Assembly: GCA_025146135.1 (NCBI GenBank)
Contig: CP102255.1
Coordinates: 868,001-932,000 of the forward strand
DNA: 64,000 nucleotides
Direction: 5' to 3'
Source of the DNA: Anaerotruncus colihominis
Lineage (GTDB): Bacteria; Bacillota; Clostridia; Oscillospirales; Ruminococcaceae
Below the pieces are notes generated by a model, which saw only the letters and a program-made list of their open reading frames with translations, searched no databases and was not told where the DNA came from. The position numbers and the translations under genes are program-made. Shown piece after piece: positions 16,938-25,475 of the stretch; position 1 is the first letter of the stretch; each line of letters begins with the position of its first letter.

Positions 16938-16966
16938 ACAAAAAGAGCCGTGCTGCCGCACGGCTT
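16938..16966 (-). terminator. Intrinsic terminator after the 151-aa gene
   Basis: On the minus strand GCCGTGC and GCACGGC form a 7-bp stem around GGCA, followed by TCTTTTTGTG, about 30 bases after the stop codon at 16994. It closes the upstream operon before oriT. Confidence 0.75.
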
Positions 16967-16993
16967 CTCATGGAGCATCGGCTATTGGTTTGC

Positions 16994-17449
16994 TCAGTTC
17001 TGTGTGCAGGCCATAGACACCTGGGCCCCCTCGTTCTCTGTCTGGCTCTTGATGATCCAGTCCGTCAGGTTCTGGCATTCACTCAATTCCCTGGCCAGTG
17101 CGTACATTTCACGGCGGCCATCGGCGCTGTTCAGCTTCACTGCTGTCTCGAACAAGCCCCAGATATTATCCAGGGTTTGGAGGCCGCTGGCGTTTATCGG
17201 CAGGTCTTTTTCCTCCATCACATGATTCACCTTTTCGGGCTCGGCTGCTTGGGTAACTGCGATTTCTTCCTGACGGATCAAGTCCAGCCACCGCTGTGTG
17301 TCTGGTATTGGAAGTCCCCATGCCGTTCCAACCTGTGTCACAGCCTTTCGATATGGAGTTACATCCACAGCTGTTCCATAGAGCATAAGGTATGCAATGG
17401 CCTCCTTTGCGAGATTTTCCTGCAGTTTACATACTTGTTTGGCTTTCAT
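16994..17449 (-). CDS. Hypothetical protein beside oriT, 151 aa
   Basis: I place the start at the ATG at 17449, preceded by AAAGGAGTTCAACGA. The product is a soluble, mostly helical protein (KQVCKLQENLAKEAIAYLML, and a C-terminal helical region ending ALARELSECQNLTDWIIKSQ). No named family recognised. It is the last gene before the oriT region in its operon, a place often taken by relaxosome accessory proteins, but nothing in the sequence proves DNA binding. Its C-terminus (SMACTQN) does not fit the shared tail. Confidence 0.65.
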   Translation of the reverse strand: MKAKQVCKLQENLAKEAIAYLMLYGTAVDVTPYRKAVTQVGTAWGLPIPDTQRWLDLIRQEEIAVTQAAEPEKVNHVMEEKDLPINASGLQTLDNIWGLFETAVKLNSADGRREMYALARELSECQNLTDWIIKSQTENEGAQVSMACTQN

Positions 17450-17614
17450 TCGTTGAACTCCTTTCCTCGGATTTTTGGTTTGTTTCAGGCGCCGGTTGGC
17501 TGCCCATGCAACAACACAATGCCACACTTCCGGAGAGAAATCCATTCATCATTGCCAATAAAAAGCGGCTTGAGAAGCTGTGGGAAGTCGATAAAATTTA
17601 CCGAGCGGCGTTTC

Positions 17615-19057
17615 CTACAGCCGAATCTCCAGCCCTTCTTCCGCCTGCTCCCGCAGCAGGGCGGTCCTTGTTTCCCCCAAGCTCTGTCCATTCTGTTGGT
17701 GACAGTAGGCGTCCATCTGGTTCCACAACTGGACCTGTTCCGCGGAAGTCAGCGGGTAGAAAAACTCAAACTCATGACCGTCAGAGCAGACGAGACATAC
17801 GGTCAATGCGCTGTCTATCCGCCCGGTCTTCCAGCCAAAATTGGCGTACACATTCAGCCAGTCATCGTTGAAGGCAGAGGCAACATTGGTACCAAATACT
17901 GCGTCAGGATCGAAGTTTATGGGGATATAGAAGTTCAGTTTCCCATCGCACTCTGTGATCTCATCGGTGAAGGATACCGCATCTACCGGCAGCCTTTTGG
18001 TACCTGCAGTGAGTTCCGGAGGGGCTTCACGCTCCATATCCAACTGTGCGTAGTAATCGTTCAGCGTTTTCCCGGTCCTGCCGAGGTAGTCCGCTTCCAT
18101 CTGTTTTCGCAAAAGAGCCCGTTCTTCTTTTCCCAGGGGATAGGTGAAAAGTTTCTGTACCACTCCATCCTGGCGATGTAGAGTAAGGGAAAGGGTGGCG
18201 TCGGCCTCCTGCCGTGCGGCGTCGTAATTGCAGAGAATATCCAGCCAGCCCCCCGGCTCTAAACAGTCCGCCGCCGGGCCAAGAACCTCCCGCTGGGCCT
18301 CATCGCTGGTGAAGTCAAACTGAAAATTCAGTCCATGGCCTGACAGAATGATCTCCTCCGAGAAGGTAAGATCGCCCTCCCGCAGAGGTCGGATTCCTCT
18401 GGTTTCAATCGAACCAAAGGTCTGCAATTCAATATTCCGGCCGTACAGATAATCTACAAGTCTGCGCCATTGTTCGTTTCTCTGGAGGTTGCGAGTTCGG
18501 TTGGCGTGGTAGGCGGCCGTAGATACATCCTTGTTTTTGAAGGTCTGCCAACCGTCTGCGAGATTCAGCGCGGAACACCAGCCGGCATCCAGATCAATCT
18601 CAAACGCACCTGATACTTTGCCAGTATTTTCGAGGCGCAAGGCGGCCAATTCATCAAACCGCTCCCGCGTAATGGGCTGTGTCTTATAAAAGTGGTGGGA
18701 GAAACCGCCCTTCACCGCCTCGGCGTCTCCTTGCAGATAACGGCGCAGCCGTATGGCCACATCCAGAAATTCCTCGCCATTACCCGTTGAGAAGATACTG
18801 TCATGGCCATTCTCCCGAATATGAAAAGCCGCATAGACTTTCTGGTCTTCCGCTGCCTGTGCTGACTCCAGTTCTTCCTTTGTGATAGCTGTTTCAATCT
18901 GTACCCACCGTTCTAATGGAACAGTTTCGTTGTACAGCGTTATCAAATAATCCTGCAGATGCCGTTTAACATTACTGCCTTGCGCCTTCAGCGCCTCCTC
19001 CAGCGCCGCCCAGCGCCGCTGATCCAGCCACGCCTCGGTAGATACAGAATCGGCCAT
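17615..19057 (-). CDS. Hypothetical ICE protein, 480 aa
   Basis: A large soluble acidic protein without recognised domains. It has two regions of similar style (ILSGHGLNFQFDFTSDEA near the middle and TECDGKLNFYIPINFDPDAVFG in the C-terminal third), each followed by a Trp-Leu-(D/N)-(I/V) strand and a basic or aromatic sheet, suggesting an internal duplication of a beta-rich domain. The start overlaps the stop of the DUF6103 gene. It ends EEGLEIRL, matching the shared C-terminal tail. Confidence 0.65.
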   Translation of the reverse strand: MADSVSTEAWLDQRRWAALEEALKAQGSNVKRHLQDYLITLYNETVPLERWVQIETAITKEELESAQAAEDQKVYAAFHIRENGHDSIFSTGNGEEFLDVAIRLRRYLQGDAEAVKGGFSHHFYKTQPITRERFDELAALRLENTGKVSGAFEIDLDAGWCSALNLADGWQTFKNKDVSTAAYHANRTRNLQRNEQWRRLVDYLYGRNIELQTFGSIETRGIRPLREGDLTFSEEIILSGHGLNFQFDFTSDEAQREVLGPAADCLEPGGWLDILCNYDAARQEADATLSLTLHRQDGVVQKLFTYPLGKEERALLRKQMEADYLGRTGKTLNDYYAQLDMEREAPPELTAGTKRLPVDAVSFTDEITECDGKLNFYIPINFDPDAVFGTNVASAFNDDWLNVYANFGWKTGRIDSALTVCLVCSDGHEFEFFYPLTSAEQVQLWNQMDAYCHQQNGQSLGETRTALLREQAEEGLEIRL

Positions 19058-19317
19058 TATTCAACCCCCTTCTTCTCGTCAAAAGTATCCGGCGCGGCGC
19101 TTCGAGGGGACCGGGCAGGCCGCGGGCGGGGCTGTTCCTCCGGCTCCGCCATGCTTTCAATATACTCCCTGGTCTGAGAAGGCACATATTTTTTGTAGAG
19201 CTTCTCCATGAACATATCCAGTTCCAACTCTAAAGAGGTACCGTTCTTTCCCGCATAGAACTGGACGGCTTTGAGTTTTTCCTGCTCAAATGAAACCGTG
19301 ACTGTGGCTTTTTTCAT
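19057..19317 (-). CDS. DUF6103 family protein, 86 aa
   Basis: The ATG at 19317 follows GGAGGGATCACG. The N-terminus (KKATVTVSFEQEKLKAVQFY) and the centre (LELDMFMEKLYKKYVPSQTREYIES) fit DUF6103, a small protein family of Firmicute mobile elements; the beta strand plus two helices resemble a ribbon-helix-helix fold, so DNA binding is possible. A Pro/Arg-rich C-terminal tail (RPRPARSPRSA) is probably disordered. It is coupled to the 480-residue gene by a one-base overlap. Confidence 0.7.
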   Translation of the reverse strand: MKKATVTVSFEQEKLKAVQFYAGKNGTSLELELDMFMEKLYKKYVPSQTREYIESMAEPEEQPRPRPARSPRSAAPDTFDEKKGVE

Positions 19318-19330
19318 CGTGATCCCTCCA

Positions 19331-20788
19331 TTACAGAAACAGTTCCATGGCATGTTCTGCCCTGGAACTGTTGGCAAGTGTTTCATCGTATTGTGCCAGA
19401 AGCTGTGAATTGACGCCGTCCAGAACCAGTTCCACTCCATAGGGGCCGGGGCGGATGGCGGCAATCTTGGCATCCAGAAGAGCCGAGAATTCTTCTTTGC
19501 CCTGGGCGGTCAGACGGGGAAGGTCCGCTGCGGGCACCCAGCCAACATCTTCGGCGGCATGAACTAAATAGACATCATGATCCGGCAGTCCAAGTGTCAA
19601 CAGATCCCGCAGATGGACGGCCGGGGCTTCCGCCAGCGCATGGAGCTGCTGCTCCTGCACAGGCTCTGGTGGAAAATACACTCTGGTTTCACTGCCATCC
19701 CTGCAGAAATAATCGACCTTTCTCCACTCGCCGCCATGGGCAACCTGCAACTCCCCAAGATGGCTGTATCTCCAGTTCCGATTATTTTCCTTGCACCACT
19801 GGACTACATGGTCGCTGACGCTGCCGGACTTCCAGTCGAAGGTGAAGAGAGTTTCACCCTTCTGCCGGAGCAGTTCCGTCCACTGTACCCGGTCTGTGAA
19901 GCCCATACTTCGGGCAACAAACGCCTCACACATCCGGATCGCCCAGTCGGACGGCTCTGCCTGATGTTCATGTTTCTTTCTGAACTCCTCCAACTGCCAA
20001 AGCAGATCCAACTGATCCTGTTTAATATTGATGTTTCTTTCCTCCTCTTTCGTGTCATCCTTGGACTGTTTATCCAGCGATAGATTGTTTCCAAAGGCTT
20101 CCGTCAAGCTCTCGTAGATGCTCTCCGTATCCCATTCGCCAGCGGCAGTCAGCCGGCCAGCGATCTCCCGCAGGGTCGTTTCCTGGGCAAGCATCTCATC
20201 GCCGGAGATAAGCCAGGGCCACATCTTCGAGGTTTCCTGCTCAAAGCGAATGTAGTCCACGATGTCCTGGTATGCGTCATCGCAGTCAGGCTCATAGCGG
20301 TGGGCGAGATCGAAGCCCATGGCCTCAATCTCCTGATTAGTCAGTCCCAACTCATTGTGAAGCGTCTTGTAGAGTTCCTCACTTCCGTCATGCTCCGCAA
20401 GGAAAGCTATGAGCCTGTTCTGGATTCTGTTGGCGCCTGCCGTTGGAAAATGGTTTGCCAGGGCATCCAAGCTCTCCCGCAGGCTGCCGGCCCGGTGGTC
20501 ATATTCCAACCGTATTCGCCCATTGTCCAGATCAATGACCGCCCGCTGTTCCGCAGCCCCGCCATGACCAAGGTCATGGCTCAGGGCCTCCGCTTCATCT
20601 GCAAATACCCGCCTGAGTGGAGTGCCGCGTTCAGCGGCAGCGAGAGAAAGAGCCTCCGCGAAGCTGCTGTTCTCATTTTCCGCGATGGCAGCGGCCCGCG
20701 CTAACAGTGGATACAGCCCCACAAGCCCAGCTCCATCCTCGCCTACAAAAGCGGTTTGCCGTCCCCGTTGCTCTACTTGATACAGCAC
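19331..20788 (-). CDS. Hypothetical ICE protein, 485 aa
   Basis: Starts at a GTG with GGAGGG about 11 bases upstream. The first 60 residues resemble a DUF3849/DUF4316-style cargo module (ENENSSFAEALSLAA), followed by a helical segment with acidic clusters (HRYEPDCDDAYQDIVDYIRF) and a C-terminal half with strands such as YLVHAAEDVGWVPAADLP. No catalytic motif recognised. Soluble. It ends HAMELFL, a version of the shared tail. It is co-transcribed with the DUF6103 gene downstream. Confidence 0.65.
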   Translation of the reverse strand: MLYQVEQRGRQTAFVGEDGAGLVGLYPLLARAAAIAENENSSFAEALSLAAAERGTPLRRVFADEAEALSHDLGHGGAAEQRAVIDLDNGRIRLEYDHRAGSLRESLDALANHFPTAGANRIQNRLIAFLAEHDGSEELYKTLHNELGLTNQEIEAMGFDLAHRYEPDCDDAYQDIVDYIRFEQETSKMWPWLISGDEMLAQETTLREIAGRLTAAGEWDTESIYESLTEAFGNNLSLDKQSKDDTKEEERNINIKQDQLDLLWQLEEFRKKHEHQAEPSDWAIRMCEAFVARSMGFTDRVQWTELLRQKGETLFTFDWKSGSVSDHVVQWCKENNRNWRYSHLGELQVAHGGEWRKVDYFCRDGSETRVYFPPEPVQEQQLHALAEAPAVHLRDLLTLGLPDHDVYLVHAAEDVGWVPAADLPRLTAQGKEEFSALLDAKIAAIRPGPYGVELVLDGVNSQLLAQYDETLANSSRAEHAMELFL

Positions 20789-20834
20789 TGCCGTAGTATC
20801 CCTCCCATCGTTTTATTACCGTGTTCTGTCTGTT

Positions 20835-22169
20835 TTACATAGAGAGATCCTGTTCCTCACCCATCTCCACATCCCACATGGTCCGGACCTCATTCAGGTA
20901 ATACCCAGCCAGTTCTTTGTCCTCGCAAAAGAAGGGGACGATGCCGCGGACCCCATAGTGCTCCTCACCAACCGCTGGGTTGTACCGCCCAAGCACATAG
21001 TGAAGGGGGACTTTTTCCATTGTGAAAAAAGTTCCCCGCACAGAGCAAGTCTTGTCCTTTTCATCCACGCTCTCTATTACTCCACCGCGTAGATCGAAAT
21101 CGCCGGGGCCTCCATATGGCTCGGTAGCGACAAACAGCACCTTGTCTCCAGCCGTCAGCTCCTTAGCTAACAGGCAGTCCCGCATACGGGAAATGATTTC
21201 ATCACGGGAGGTGAAGCTCTCGGCCTCCTGGATTTCATCGCTCTCCAGTTCGAGAGCGGACAGAGCCTGCTGGTACGCGGTATGAAGCCGTTCATCCGGC
21301 ACATTTGGGTCAAGGCAGTAACCGAAAGCCCCTGGAGCCAGGCGGGTGATTCGTTCCTCATCTGGGATCTGTTGTAATTCTTCATAGGCGGAAAGCAGAT
21401 TCACCAGCTTCCCTGATTTTGGGAGAAGGTCAGACTGCACCTCAGATGCTTCGATCTGCTCGTCCACATATTCATCATACAGAGCGAAGCCGAGGCATCC
21501 AATTTCATCGTTGCAGATTTCCAATGTGTTATGAAGGATATCGTAGAGGCTGCTGTCATCGAAATACTCTGCCATATAGTTCAGAATGCCTGATATGATC
21601 TCCTCCTTCCGCTCTGCGGAAAGAGAGGGGGCGGGCTGCTCCGGCGCCAGGTTTTTGCAGTAGTCCAGATAATAGCAGACATCAAAGCACTCGTCCGTCA
21701 GGGTGACATCCGCCGCCTCCGGCCGCTGCTCCAGCTTCTCAAGGAGCATGGTATCGAAGCCGTTCCCGTCCTCTATCACCAATCCCATTTGCTCATAAAG
21801 CTCACTGAAATAATAGCACCAGCTACCCTCGTTGGTGTTTTCCGCTCCCTCCCTGATGATCTTTTCCACTGCCTGCTCCAGAATGGAATCAACCACCGCT
21901 CTTGCTCCGGGCAAGTAGGCAAAGTGTTTCCCCCCATCATAGGCAAAAACTCCGTCTTTATGCCCCTCTCCCAAAACGAGGACGCCCTGGTAGATCCGTC
22001 TACCGTGTTCATCAGCATAGAACGGCTCTGCAGCCCAGCGGCCATCCTGGTGAGGGCCATTCAAAAAGTCTTGGAATTCCTCGTCCGGCAGCGTAACCAG
22101 CCGAACTGCCTCACACTCAAAGATGTGGAAGCGTCCGGCCTTGGCCGGCAATTGAAGTTTCAGCCGCAA
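20835..22169 (-). CDS. Hypothetical acidic ICE protein, 444 aa
   Basis: I choose the TTG at 22169, preceded by GGAGGATGATAT that overlaps the stop of the upstream peptidase gene; longer in-frame starts lie inside that gene. The product is very acidic. The N-terminal 110 residues are beta-rich (GRFHIFECEAVRLVTLPDEEF), a helical middle repeats short LYDILHN-like segments, and the C-terminal 110 residues form another beta-rich domain (GDKVLFVATEPYGGPGDFDLRGG). No known domain. It ends GEEQDLSM, matching the shared tail. Confidence 0.65.
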   Translation of the reverse strand: MRLKLQLPAKAGRFHIFECEAVRLVTLPDEEFQDFLNGPHQDGRWAAEPFYADEHGRRIYQGVLVLGEGHKDGVFAYDGGKHFAYLPGARAVVDSILEQAVEKIIREGAENTNEGSWCYYFSELYEQMGLVIEDGNGFDTMLLEKLEQRPEAADVTLTDECFDVCYYLDYCKNLAPEQPAPSLSAERKEEIISGILNYMAEYFDDSSLYDILHNTLEICNDEIGCLGFALYDEYVDEQIEASEVQSDLLPKSGKLVNLLSAYEELQQIPDEERITRLAPGAFGYCLDPNVPDERLHTAYQQALSALELESDEIQEAESFTSRDEIISRMRDCLLAKELTAGDKVLFVATEPYGGPGDFDLRGGVIESVDEKDKTCSVRGTFFTMEKVPLHYVLGRYNPAVGEEHYGVRGIVPFFCEDKELAGYYLNEVRTMWDVEMGEEQDLSM

Positions 22170-22173
22170 AATA

Positions 22174-23256
22174 TCATCCTCCAGTCTTCGGTAAATAATA
22201 GCGGGGATTGGTACGCTCCCCATTGACCCGCACTTCAAAATGCAGATGCGGACCTGTAGACCTCCCAGTGGAACCGGAGAGGGAAATGATATCCCCAGCC
22301 TCCACTGTCTGGCCAACCTGGGCCAGTAGACGGGAATTGTGGCCATACAAGGTGGATAGTCCATTGCCGTGGTCGATTATCACATAGTAACCATAGCTGC
22401 TGTTATATTGGGAAACTGTGACCGTCCCAGGCAGTGCGGCCCGGATAGGGGTGCCTGTGGGTACTGCCAGATCTATCCCGGTGTGTCCCCGTGTCTCGCC
22501 AGTGAAGGGGTCGCTGCGATACCCGAACTCCGAGGTGACCACGGACTCCCAGCCTGCTCCGATGGGAGAGCAGAAGCCATCCACCCCAATGAACGGGACA
22601 TCAGCCCCAGGGAACCAGCCGCCGCTTTCCCCGCTGGGGCTGCCATAAAGGATGAGATGATAGATACTGTCAGCGTTGGCCTGATGGTCCGCGGTGACCT
22701 CGACTCCAATGGCATGGCTGATCCGCTCATAAATTTCAGCCAGGTCTTCAATAGGAACGGCCACCATGTAGGTTTCTGTGGTCTCCACCTCATTGCCTTC
22801 TTCGTCGGTGGTGGTAACCGTTCGGGTTCGCTCCTCATAATCCACGAAACAGTCCGCAAACTCATGGATGCCATCTGTATCTGGCTGTTCTGCGGCGAAA
22901 TACAGAGCATAAAAAATGGCCTTGACGCGGGTATCGTCAAGGCTTTTTCCATCTTCGCATTGACTATTGATCTCCGCGATCACTTCGTCCAGTTGGTCAA
23001 AGCTGTTCCGCATATCCTCGATGTATCTTTGGTACTCCGGCGTGGCGCTGGCGGAAATGGAGCCGCCGTGGAAGCACAGCTCCACGGCGGACACATTGTG
23101 CTGTGAGGTTCCTGAGAGGATGGCGCAAAGCAGAACCACCAGAACGATCAGCGGGGAAAGGATAGCCACAATGCCCCAGCCCACCTTTTTGCGGGCTTCC
23201 TCATTGGAAAGAATTACTATCGCCGCTTTGACGGCCGCTGCAACGGTGGCACTCAT
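22174..23256 (-). CDS. M23 (LytM-type) peptidoglycan endopeptidase of the conjugation system
   Basis: A 360-residue protein with one membrane segment at about residues 28-48 and the rest outside. A helical spacer covers residues 70-220. The LytM/peptidase M23 domain occupies the last 130 residues, with the zinc ligands in HTGID (near 258) and HLHFE (near 337). It would cut peptide cross-links to let the conjugation channel through the wall, the VirB1-like role in Gram-positive systems. It starts four bases inside the end of the upstream gene and its stop overlaps the RBS of the downstream one. Confidence 0.88.
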   Translation of the reverse strand: MSATVAAAVKAAIVILSNEEARKKVGWGIVAILSPLIVLVVLLCAILSGTSQHNVSAVELCFHGGSISASATPEYQRYIEDMRNSFDQLDEVIAEINSQCEDGKSLDDTRVKAIFYALYFAAEQPDTDGIHEFADCFVDYEERTRTVTTTDEEGNEVETTETYMVAVPIEDLAEIYERISHAIGVEVTADHQANADSIYHLILYGSPSGESGGWFPGADVPFIGVDGFCSPIGAGWESVVTSEFGYRSDPFTGETRGHTGIDLAVPTGTPIRAALPGTVTVSQYNSSYGYYVIIDHGNGLSTLYGHNSRLLAQVGQTVEAGDIISLSGSTGRSTGPHLHFEVRVNGERTNPRYYLPKTGG

Positions 23257-24647
23257 AGGTTCATACCTTTCATGGGCGAATCCTCTGGCTGCGTACTGTT
23301 CTGCAGTTCAGACCAGTACGCGGCCAGCTCCTCCATGGTTTCCGTGTACCCATCGCCTTTGGGCCGATGCTCCGCCCACAGCTGGTACTGCTCCAGATCA
23401 ATTCCCCGGTCCAGCAGGAGCTTGGCGGCTCCGACCGCCTGATTGCTGACACAGGCATAGAGCGCGTCGTAGTTGTCCGGCTCCACCGGCATCCCGTGTT
23501 CCAGCAGTCTCTCTGCCATCCACTCCTGATGCTGGCCCGTGAGGGTGCGCAGGATGCCGGCCACCTCATCGCCCGGTCGGACGCCCTTGTCCACCAGATC
23601 CACCGCGGTCTGGAAGTCCAGCTTTTCCGCAACCCAGCGGAGAAGCTTCGGGGGCACAGAAGCAATCTGCTCCGGCGTGCATTGGGCGATCAGGTCTTTG
23701 GCGATGTTCCGGCAGTTATTTGTATAGGCATAGAGGATCACCTCACCGTGGAGGGAGGGGAGCGGCTCCGAGAGGCGGCCTTCTGATTCCTTCACCAATG
23801 TTTGTACCCGCCAACTGTCTCCCGTTTCCACCGCCCGCTTACAGGCAGTGAGATATGCCTCCGGGGAAAACCTCTCCACCGCCGCAAGAAGTATCAGGGT
23901 CATATTTCCTCCCACGACACCGGGGCGTCCCGCCACCTCGATCAGCAGGTCATCCGTCTGGTCTGATACCCTGGGATAAAGGTTTTTGAAGGCGTCAAAT
24001 TCTCCGTCCCGAATGGCCAACACGGTTTTATCGTAGTCGCTGATGTGCAGGGGGTACCGTCCCACCTCATCCATATAGGCGGTGATGCTCCCGGTCATCC
24101 GCCGCAGGAGCTGTTCCGTCTGGGACATGGCCTGTTCCTGGCGTTCCTGCTGTTCCACCAGCGCCTCGATGATGGTGCGCTGCTCCGTAGGATTCAGGTG
24201 GACGATCATGCCCTCCGGCTCCGCCCGCTCACCCTGACGGAGATGTCGGGCATAGGTTTCGCCGTCCCCGTGGAACGCCTTGGTGATGGCGGAGGAGATG
24301 AGGAACATCCGGTCCAGATCTGCGCCGGTTTCGCCCAGCGTCTTGCCGGTGATGAAACTTTTGGTGACGGGGCGGCTGTCTTCATACCACTTCAGGTACA
24401 CATCTAAATAGACGCCCTCGTTGCCGCCGTAGTCGGTGGTACAGAAGATGTCGGCGTCTTTGGGGATCTCCCGGCCATTTTCCCATTCCCGGTCCATGAG
24501 AAAATACTCGTCCGGAAGATATCCCATACTTTCCAGACGGTGCTTCAGTTCCTCGAAGACTTCCTGTGCGACGCGCTGACCGGCATACTGCATCCTCCGG
24601 GGATCTCCCGGAAACGGCTCCCACTGCTCCAATTCAATTTTTTTCAT
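23253..24647 (-). CDS. Hypothetical protein with ankyrin-like C-terminal repeats, 464 aa
   Basis: RBS AAAGGAAAT precedes the ATG. The N-terminal 110 residues are an unnamed domain (FLMDREWENGREIPKDADIFCTTDYGG). The C-terminal 250 residues contain spaced units like (L)LDRGIDLEQY, LVDKGVRPGDEVAG and LLEHGMPVEPDNYDAL, which are ankyrin-like helix-turn-helix repeats. Protein binding is therefore likely. It is coupled to the M23 peptidase gene by an ATGA overlap, and ends PMKGMNL, matching the shared tail. Confidence 0.65.
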   Translation of the reverse strand: MKKIELEQWEPFPGDPRRMQYAGQRVAQEVFEELKHRLESMGYLPDEYFLMDREWENGREIPKDADIFCTTDYGGNEGVYLDVYLKWYEDSRPVTKSFITGKTLGETGADLDRMFLISSAITKAFHGDGETYARHLRQGERAEPEGMIVHLNPTEQRTIIEALVEQQERQEQAMSQTEQLLRRMTGSITAYMDEVGRYPLHISDYDKTVLAIRDGEFDAFKNLYPRVSDQTDDLLIEVAGRPGVVGGNMTLILLAAVERFSPEAYLTACKRAVETGDSWRVQTLVKESEGRLSEPLPSLHGEVILYAYTNNCRNIAKDLIAQCTPEQIASVPPKLLRWVAEKLDFQTAVDLVDKGVRPGDEVAGILRTLTGQHQEWMAERLLEHGMPVEPDNYDALYACVSNQAVGAAKLLLDRGIDLEQYQLWAEHRPKGDGYTETMEELAAYWSELQNSTQPEDSPMKGMNL

Positions 24648-24665
24648 TCGAATTTCCTTTCTCTT

Positions 24666-25475
24666 TTATAGATCTGCTGTTGGCAGTTCACCCTTCATAC
24701 AGCAGGAACAGGGCAGATCCTCATCTGAGAAAGCGCCCGGAATCGCCAGCTGATTTTCATCCGCGCAGATAAAATCCCGCCAGGCCCAGTTCCGGCCCAA
24801 CCCCCGCACTGATGTGAGGTTTGGCATGGCTGCGTCTTCAATCGCCAAAGCCCGCCGCAGCAAATCCGGGTAGCGGTGGTACAATGTCCGAATTTCCCAC
24901 CGCTTCATGCTGGGGCAGAAGAAGCAGGAAGACTTGCCCGGCAGGGGAAGGCCGGCATCCCGGATCGCCTGGATGCAGTCCTTTCGGCTCCAGCCCCACT
25001 CCATCAGGGGATATTCCTTCTGGTATTTTTTATCCTGAAGGTCATGAGGAAGGGCGTTGAGCAGACGGCGCTCCTCTCCGGCATCGTATCCAATGAACTT
25101 GACGACCTTTTCTCCTTTCTCCCAGGCATCAATGCAGGGCTGGTAGTGCCTGCAGAACTTTTCCTGCGGGGCAACCTTGTGCTTGAGGGAGCATTTTTTG
25201 TACCCATAAGCAATGGAGGGCAGCGTTCCTGAGCGGAGGCACTCCTGCTCCAGCGTCAGCCTCTGGCCGTTCTTCTCGGTGTACCACACCCGCGTGATCG
25301 CCGGCATCCCATGGTTCTCCAGCCAGCGGCTCATGGTGTCCAGGTAGGCATAGGTATGCGGCTGCTCGGCTCCGGGATCGGCAAAAAGGATCAGGTCGAC
25401 TGGGACATGGTGCCGCCACAGTCCTACCAGCATTGCCGTGCTGTCCGTTCCGCCTCCATACCCAACCACATTCAT
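24666..25475 (-). CDS. PP-loop (PAPS reductase family) protein in the T4SS operon
   Basis: A 269-residue protein with the PP-loop motif YGGGTDSTA at residues 5-13 (the family pattern is SGGKDS), the strand LILFADPGAEQPHTYAYL, and Cys-rich motifs further on (CSLKHKV near 95; SCFFCPSMKRW near 185; CSCCM near 260) that could hold zinc or an iron-sulfur cluster. The family activates a substrate by adenylation, as in sulfate reduction, tRNA thiolation or DNA phosphorothioation (DndC). No Dnd partners are present. It overlaps the end of the VirB4 gene by ATGA. Substrate unknown. Confidence 0.8.
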   Translation of the reverse strand: MNVVGYGGGTDSTAMLVGLWRHHVPVDLILFADPGAEQPHTYAYLDTMSRWLENHGMPAITRVWYTEKNGQRLTLEQECLRSGTLPSIAYGYKKCSLKHKVAPQEKFCRHYQPCIDAWEKGEKVVKFIGYDAGEERRLLNALPHDLQDKKYQKEYPLMEWGWSRKDCIQAIRDAGLPLPGKSSCFFCPSMKRWEIRTLYHRYPDLLRRALAIEDAAMPNLTSVRGLGRNWAWRDFICADENQLAIPGAFSDEDLPCSCCMKGELPTADL

